Of a DNA stretch of 8,651 nt, positions 6,173 to 8,651 are shown piece after piece. The notes beneath the pieces were generated by a model. That model was given only the letters and a program-made list of their open reading frames with translations, searched no databases and had not been told where the DNA came from. How positions within the stretch are numbered: the stretch's first letter is position 1; each line of letters begins with the position of its first letter. A program made the position numbers and the translations under genes. Source of the DNA: Microcaldota archaeon (GTDB lineage Archaea > Micrarchaeota > Micrarchaeia > Micrarchaeales > CABMGC01); contig JAGWHG010000008.1 of the NCBI GenBank assembly GCA_028866975.1, positions 10,470 to 19,120 of the forward strand, in the 5' to 3' direction.

Positions 6173-6542
6173 TTTGGTTAACCTTGCTTGCGAACTTGTC
6201 TATCTCCTCTTTGCTGAACCTCGAATTTTTCTTAAGCATGTCTATCATGCTAAATTCCCTAGACCTCCTCACCAGCTCCGAGAGTTCATAGTAGGGTCCG
6301 CTGTATAGATTCGAGCCCATGCTCGTGTGCTGATAGGTGCCGTCGACCTTTTCAATCAGCCCGAGCTTAACTAGCTGCTGGATCCTTGTGTAATACTGCT
6401 TCTTTGTGAGCTTTAGGGTCGCATGTATCTGCATGGTGGCCTTTATGCCGTCCCTAGCCGCCAAGAAGATCGCATGCCCGTCTTCCTTTGAGAGCACGCT
6501 AAAGACGTCCTTTACCGTTATATTTGCCATCGCATTTGCCAT
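6168..6542 (-). CDS. Small winged-helix DNA-binding protein
   Basis: A predicted transcriptional regulator. The first half holds a winged helix: VKDVFSVLSKEDGHAIFLAARDG, then ATLKLTKKQYYTRIQQLVKLGLIEKV with the recognition helix around KKQYYTRIQQLVKLG and a short wing. The C-terminal half is helical and charged (SELVRRSREF, FSKEEIDKFASKV). I chose the ATG at 6542, giving 124 residues beginning MANAMANITVKD. A good TATA element (ATATAAATAC, 6561-6570) lies 24 bases upstream of it, so the mRNA would be leaderless. An in-frame ATG at 6584 would add 14 residues, but it lies upstream of that TATA box. The gene is divergent from the pilin-like gene, with the two promoters about 40 bases apart, so it may regulate that gene or itself. 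Targets are unknown. It precedes the rnhA operon, which has its own TATA. Confidence 0.8.
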   Translation of the reverse strand: MANAMANITVKDVFSVLSKEDGHAIFLAARDGIKATMQIHATLKLTKKQYYTRIQQLVKLGLIEKVDGTYQHTSMGSNLYSGPYYELSELVRRSREFSMIDMLKKNSRFSKEEIDKFASKVNQS

Positions 6543-6560
6543 AAAAATAGTCTTGTCGGG

Positions 6561-6570
6561 GTATTTATAT
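6561..6570 (-). promoter_or_regulatory. TATA element of the winged-helix gene (decides its start)
   Basis: ATATAAATAC on the minus strand has its centre 24 bases before the ATG at 6542. The element would sit inside the coding region if the longer start at 6584 were used, which argues for the shorter protein. Confidence 0.65.
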
Positions 6571-6594
6571 TGCTGATTCAGCATTCGTTTTGTG

Positions 6595-6614
6595 CCTTTT
6601 GAAAGGTTTTTATT
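6595..6614 (+). promoter_or_regulatory. BRE/TATA promoter of the pilin-like gene, with inverted repeat
   Basis: GAAAGG then TTTTTATT forms a BRE and TATA with centre about 31 bases before the ATG at 6642, predicting a leader of only a few bases. CCTTT-TG-AAAGG (6595-6606) is an inverted repeat covering the BRE, placed like the one in front of the regulator-grpE operon. The operator role is inference. Confidence 0.65.
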
Positions 6615-6641
6615 ACTTCAATTCACTAACAAGCTGATACC

Positions 6642-7130
6642 ATGCAGGGAAAGGCCAAATTCGCGGCGCAGAGCGCCATGGAGTACCTGCTCACATACGG
6701 CTGGGCCTTCCTTATCATTGCGGTGGTGCTCGGCGCGATGTTTTCGCTGGGAATATTCAATCCCGGCCAGCTAGCAGGCCAGGAGTGCTTCCTGCCGGCG
6801 GGCTTTAGCTGCCTGCAGTACTTCCTCTCGACAAACGGCCAGCTGCAGGTCAACATCCAGCAGGCGCTGATAGCCCCGATAAATGTCACCGGCTACAACT
6901 GCACAAGCAATTCCACAATGAAAATCATCCCGATAATACCAAAGAACCAGATCTACATGCCGATCGGCTCAAACTACACATTCTTCATGAACTGCTACAC
7001 CACTGGAAACATACTCGAATCGCTCTCGCCAGGGCAACTCTATACCGGCAACATCGGCTTTAACTACACCGAGGCGACGACAGGATTCCCCCACCAGGCG
7101 GTGGGCAAGATAGCAGTGAAGGTCAGCTAG
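6642..7130 (+). CDS. Pilin-like surface protein with class III signal peptide
   Basis: A 162-residue secreted protein. The N-terminus GKAKFAAQSAMEYLLTYGWA (3-22), followed by hydrophobic FLIIAVVLGAMFSLGIF (23-39), is the archaeal class III signal type. A prepilin peptidase of the EppA kind would cut between A9 and Q10, leaving Glu at +5 (E14), and the hydrophobic helix would pack into a filament core or stay in the membrane. The outer domain has four cysteines (49, 57, 87, 118), enough for two disulfides. It also has five N-glycosylation sequons (N81, N86, N90, N111, N141), suggesting a glycosylated extracellular domain of beta character. No pilus assembly ATPase or further pilin is in the window, so whether it forms filaments is unknown. 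The gene has its own promoter and is divergent from a winged-helix regulator. Confidence 0.85.
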   Translation: MQGKAKFAAQSAMEYLLTYGWAFLIIAVVLGAMFSLGIFNPGQLAGQECFLPAGFSCLQYFLSTNGQLQVNIQQALIAPINVTGYNCTSNSTMKIIPIIPKNQIYMPIGSNYTFFMNCYTTGNILESLSPGQLYTGNIGFNYTEATTGFPHQAVGKIAVKVS

Positions 7131-7151
7131 CTAAGCTGCCCCTGAGATAAT

Positions 7152-7159
7152 CTTAAATA
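7152..7159 (+). promoter_or_regulatory. TATA element of the small lysine-rich gene
   Basis: CTTAAATA has its centre about 42 bases before the TTG start, so a leader of roughly 17 bases is predicted. That leader contains GGGGA (7189-7193), four bases before the TTG, as a ribosome binding site. This differs from the leaderless pattern of most other promoters here. Confidence 0.5.
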
Positions 7160-7197
7160 AATATCTGACCTATGACTTACGCGAAGTTGGGGATAAA

Positions 7198-7437
7198 TTG
7201 GCAAAGAAACCAGATTCGAAAAAGAAGCTATCACTGCTCAAAAAGACACAGGAGCTTACAGACATAGTCGAGAGAGGGAGCATAGAAGAGCAGGCGCTCA
7301 GCGACGCAGCCGATGCCCAGGGCATGGCGGAGGACCAGCACCTAACCGACCTCCTCTCAAAGGAAGACGAGGAATGGGAGAAGGGCGCAAAGCAGCCCTC
7401 TTCAAAGAAGGGCAAGGCCCAAAAGAAGAGGAAGTAA
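7198..7437 (+). CDS. Small, highly charged lysine/glutamate-rich protein of unknown function
   Basis: A 79-residue protein of no family I recognise. It is very polar, with a basic N-terminus (KKPDSKKKLSLLKK), an acidic and probably helical middle (about 17-61), and a strongly basic tail (SSKKGKAQKKRK). It has no cysteine, membrane segment or signal peptide. The basic ends suggest contact with nucleic acid or ribosome, which is inference only. No in-frame ATG is available near the beginning. TTG at 7198 is chosen because GGGGA precedes it at proper spacing and the peptide MAKKP is a common start pattern. A TATA element precedes the gene, and a six-T run just after it (7461-7466) could end its transcript. 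It reads in the same direction as the pilin-like gene but appears to be a separate unit. Confidence 0.7.
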   Translation: MAKKPDSKKKLSLLKKTQELTDIVERGSIEEQALSDAADAQGMAEDQHLTDLLSKEDEEWEKGAKQPSSKKGKAQKKRK

Positions 7438-7451
7438 CTCATTTCCCGAGA

Positions 7452-7679
7452 TTAACGGTATTTTTTAAGTATCCCCTCAACCTCATCCAATAGCAGGTGC
7501 ATCTTCTTAAAATCTGCCGAGTTCAAAAGCCCCATCAGCCGATTGAGCTTAAATCGCAGCGCCGATATGTCACCCAGCCTTCGCCTTGCATATACATAGT
7601 GATTCATACAATCTCGCCATAAGGGTGAGAGTAATCGCAAGATTTTGTTTATAAGGGTGTTTCGTGTTATCGTCATCAC
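7452..7679 (-). CDS. Small helical hypothetical protein
   Basis: A 75-residue protein of unknown function, predicted all-helical and basic (NTLINKILRLLSPLW; YARRRLGDISALRFKLNRLMG; FKKMHLLLDEVEGILKKY). It has no signal peptide or known motif. Two starts adjoin: GTG at 7679 and ATG at 7676. A TATA-like element (7705-7714 on the minus strand) is 30-34 bases away, giving a leader of about 5-8 bases. A second TATA-like sequence (TTATAAAC, 7647-7654) could instead serve a shorter protein from the ATG at 7607. The start region lies within an inverted repeat and a set of ATGACG repeats, so expression may be controlled. It converges on the lysine-rich gene, with 14 bases between the stops. That this is a real gene is likely but not certain. 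Confidence 0.55.
   Translation of the reverse strand: MMTITRNTLINKILRLLSPLWRDCMNHYVYARRRLGDISALRFKLNRLMGLLNSADFKKMHLLLDEVEGILKKYR
7461..7466 (+). terminator. T-run terminator candidate for the lysine-rich gene
   Basis: Six consecutive T on the plus strand, 24 bases after the stop of the lysine-rich gene. This fits an archaeal intrinsic terminator, although it falls within the last codons of the convergent hypothetical gene. Confidence 0.45.
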
Positions 7680-7721
7680 ACGAAGTATTGAACGTCATTA
7701 TCCATAAGTAAAAAGCGTCAT
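7661..7721 (-). promoter_or_regulatory. Promoter with ATGACG direct repeats and an inverted repeat
   Basis: Reading leftward, ATGACG occurs at 7721-7716, 7698-7693 and 7676-7671, spaced 23 and 22 bases apart, about two helical turns. The TATA-like TTTTTACTTA (7714-7705) lies between the first and second copies, and the third copy contains the ATG start. A perfect 7-base inverted repeat, TTCGTGT (7661-7667) and ACACGAA (7678-7684), surrounds the start codon. The repeats are seen directly; binding by a repressor on one DNA face is inference. Confidence 0.4.
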
Positions 7722-7737
7722 CGTGATGTTTTCTGAC

Positions 7738-7742
7738 AAAAA
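7738..7742 (-). terminator. T-run terminator candidate for the HAD hydrolase gene
   Basis: Reads CTCTTTTTGTC on the minus strand, starting 4 bases after the TAA stop of the HAD gene. A second T5 run (7710-7714) lies further on and may reinforce termination. Confidence 0.4.
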
Positions 7743-7746
7743 GAGA

Positions 7747-8418
7747 TTATTGAAACTGTCCCAATTTCGCAAGAACCTCCAGCAATTCTGGAAATTTCCT
7801 CATATAATAATCCCCAAACTTTACGCCTAAGTAAGATACTGATTTTATCCCAAGTTTTTTTGCCCCGGCAAGTTCATCCTTGTCGTGGGCCACAAAAATA
7901 GTTTCAAATGGCTTTACCTTGAAAGCTTTCATTACAGTGCGGTAAGACTTCCTATCTGGCTTCGCATAACCAATTCCCGAAGAAGTGAAGACGCCGTCAA
8001 AAAATTCAGCTATCCCTAGGCGCTTTAGCCTGAGCATTACCTCTCTAGTGGTGACTATAGAATCAGAAAGGATTGCCAATCTATACCCCTTTTTCTTTAG
8101 CAGGCGGAGAGTTTTGGGCATTGAGCTTTCCTTCAATGCTACCTTCGAGAATGTTCTATATTCTATAGAGCTAAATTCTGGCAACAACCTTTTCGCTAGT
8201 CCCATATGCTTCAGTTGAATGCCATGTGCCTCTTTGGCTGTTATCCTCCCATTTGAAGCAAGCGGGTGCAAGTAATCCCAGAGCCTGTCTATTTCCATCA
8301 TGTTTCGTTTAACATCGTATTTTTTGAGGAAATTTTTAAATTCGGCCTCAAAGAGTCTGGAATGTAGATGCGTGTCGTAAAAAATGTCTCCAAGATCGAA
8401 AATGATCAATTTAATCAT
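7747..8418 (-). CDS. HAD-superfamily hydrolase
   Basis: A 223-residue cytosolic enzyme of HAD subfamily IA type, probably a phosphatase acting on a small phosphorylated metabolite. Motif I is IIFDLGDIFYD with nucleophile D8; the position two residues later, normally the acid-base Asp, is G10, with D11 next to it. The helical cap spans about 17-90. Motif II is ILSDS (116-120, S118). Motif III is the Lys in YAKPD (K153). Motif IV is VAHDKDELAGA (176-186) with D179 and D181, a variation of the usual GD(x)3-4D with His in place of the Gly. The FDLGNV form of motif I, as in YihX-like phosphatases, also has Gly at this place, so activity is likely kept. The substrate cannot be inferred. A TATA element lies about 24 bases before the ATG, so the mRNA is probably leaderless. 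The gene stands alone, divergent from the unidentified gene at the right edge. Confidence 0.85.
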   Translation of the reverse strand: MIKLIIFDLGDIFYDTHLHSRLFEAEFKNFLKKYDVKRNMMEIDRLWDYLHPLASNGRITAKEAHGIQLKHMGLAKRLLPEFSSIEYRTFSKVALKESSMPKTLRLLKKKGYRLAILSDSIVTTREVMLRLKRLGIAEFFDGVFTSSGIGYAKPDRKSYRTVMKAFKVKPFETIFVAHDKDELAGAKKLGIKSVSYLGVKFGDYYMRKFPELLEVLAKLGQFQ

Positions 8419-8437
8419 ATTACTACTTACAACTAAA

Positions 8438-8445
8438 GATTAAAA
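8438..8445 (-). promoter_or_regulatory. TATA element of the HAD hydrolase gene
   Basis: TTTTAATC on the minus strand has its centre about 24 bases before the ATG at 8418, predicting a leaderless transcript. It lies in the 71-base divergent region shared with the gene at the right edge. Confidence 0.6.
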
Positions 8446-8464
8446 GCCAATTCGGACATAACAA

Positions 8465-8472
8465 CATAATAA
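8465..8472 (+). promoter_or_regulatory. TATA-like element of the right-edge gene
   Basis: CATAATAA within an A/T-rich patch has its centre about 22 bases before the ATG at 8490. No ribosome binding site is visible, so a leaderless mRNA is the likely reading. Confidence 0.4.
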
Positions 8473-8489
8473 TTGGTTCCGGCGCTAAA

Positions 8490-8651
8490 ATGGCAAAGAT
8501 AGATTACACTTCAGTGGTAGAACATGGGTACGAAGTTGATTTCTATAAGGAACTGCACTGTCGGATCCTATCCTATCTTTCCGCATACAAAAAAGCAACT
8601 TTCTATCAGATATTGTTGTATTGTGGTGGTAGCGATAGGCGCACATTACGC
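8490..8651 (+). CDS. Unidentified protein, N-terminal 54 residues only
   Basis: An open frame from ATG at 8490 to the right edge with no stop. The visible part begins MAKIDYTSVVEHGYEVDF and includes KKATFYQILLYCGGSDRRTLR (34-54), which resembles the first helices of a winged-helix or helix-turn-helix fold. That resemblance is weak and rests on pattern only. The fragment has two cysteines (24, 45), many aromatic residues and no signal peptide. I do not recognise the family. The open frame reaching the edge, a plausible TATA element and a position opposite the HAD gene support a real gene. Confidence 0.6.
   Translation, partial: MAKIDYTSVVEHGYEVDFYKELHCRILSYLSAYKKATFYQILLYCGGSDRRTLR

Noticed and set aside
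7131..7197. Possible C/D box RNA (CTGA copies in the gap)
   Set aside because: CTGA occurs twice but no RTGATGA C box pairs with them at the right spacing; the segment is explained by a TATA element and leader.
7170..7442. Minus-strand frame opposite the lysine-rich gene (90 codons, Ser/Phe-rich)
   Set aside because: It is the complement of Lys/Glu codons giving Phe/Ser; the plus frame has a TATA element, a ribosome binding site and a terminator-like T-run. Since the plus gene is itself of unknown function, this rejection is less firm than the others.

Overview
The window looks like a piece of an archaeal chromosome, most likely from a DPANN-type lineage resembling Micrarchaeota. The evidence is: purine-rich BRE plus A/T-rich TATA elements about 22-30 bp upstream of many start codons, giving mostly leaderless genes; a short protein with an archaeal class III (type IV pilin-like) signal peptide of the QSAMEYLLTYGWA type; an archaeal-type bifunctional phosphoglucose/phosphomannose isomerase; a tRNA-His with both G-1 and CCA encoded; and winged-helix regulators. 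The lineage is inferred from these traits and was not tested by a search.

Layout. Positions 1-806 (minus strand) hold a winged-helix regulator followed by the start of grpE, which overlaps the regulator's 3' end and runs off the left edge; together they look like a heat-shock operon. Positions 807-937 are a divergent promoter region. A membrane-anchored family-2 glycosyltransferase reads rightward (938-2002), followed by tRNA-His(GTG) (2057-2131). A leftward block then runs from 6542 down to 2134: a winged-helix protein, RNase HI, a three-TPR plus AAA+ ATPase, and a phosphoglucose/phosphomannose isomerase. The last three are packed within a few bases of each other and form an operon. The ATPase gene carries a 365-codon intein with LAGLIDADG motifs, inserted inside the Walker A motif (GPPGNGK|T). 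From 6642 rightward come a pilin-like secreted protein and a small lysine-rich protein. A small leftward hypothetical gene, a leftward HAD-family hydrolase and a rightward unidentified gene cut by the right edge complete the window.

Functionally the window mixes protein quality control (GrpE, TPR-AAA+ ATPase), RNA/DNA hybrid removal (RNase HI), sugar-phosphate interconversion and glycosyl transfer (isomerase, glycosyltransferase) and cell surface (glycosylatable pilin-like protein). The strongest single observation is the P-loop intein, which would keep the ATPase inactive until the protein splices. Secondary observations concern regulation: inverted repeats at the BRE of two promoters, three ATGACG repeats around a promoter, leaderless starts that revise one gene start, and an isomerase transcript that probably runs antisense through the tRNA. 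No CRISPR array, insertion sequence or rRNA was seen.
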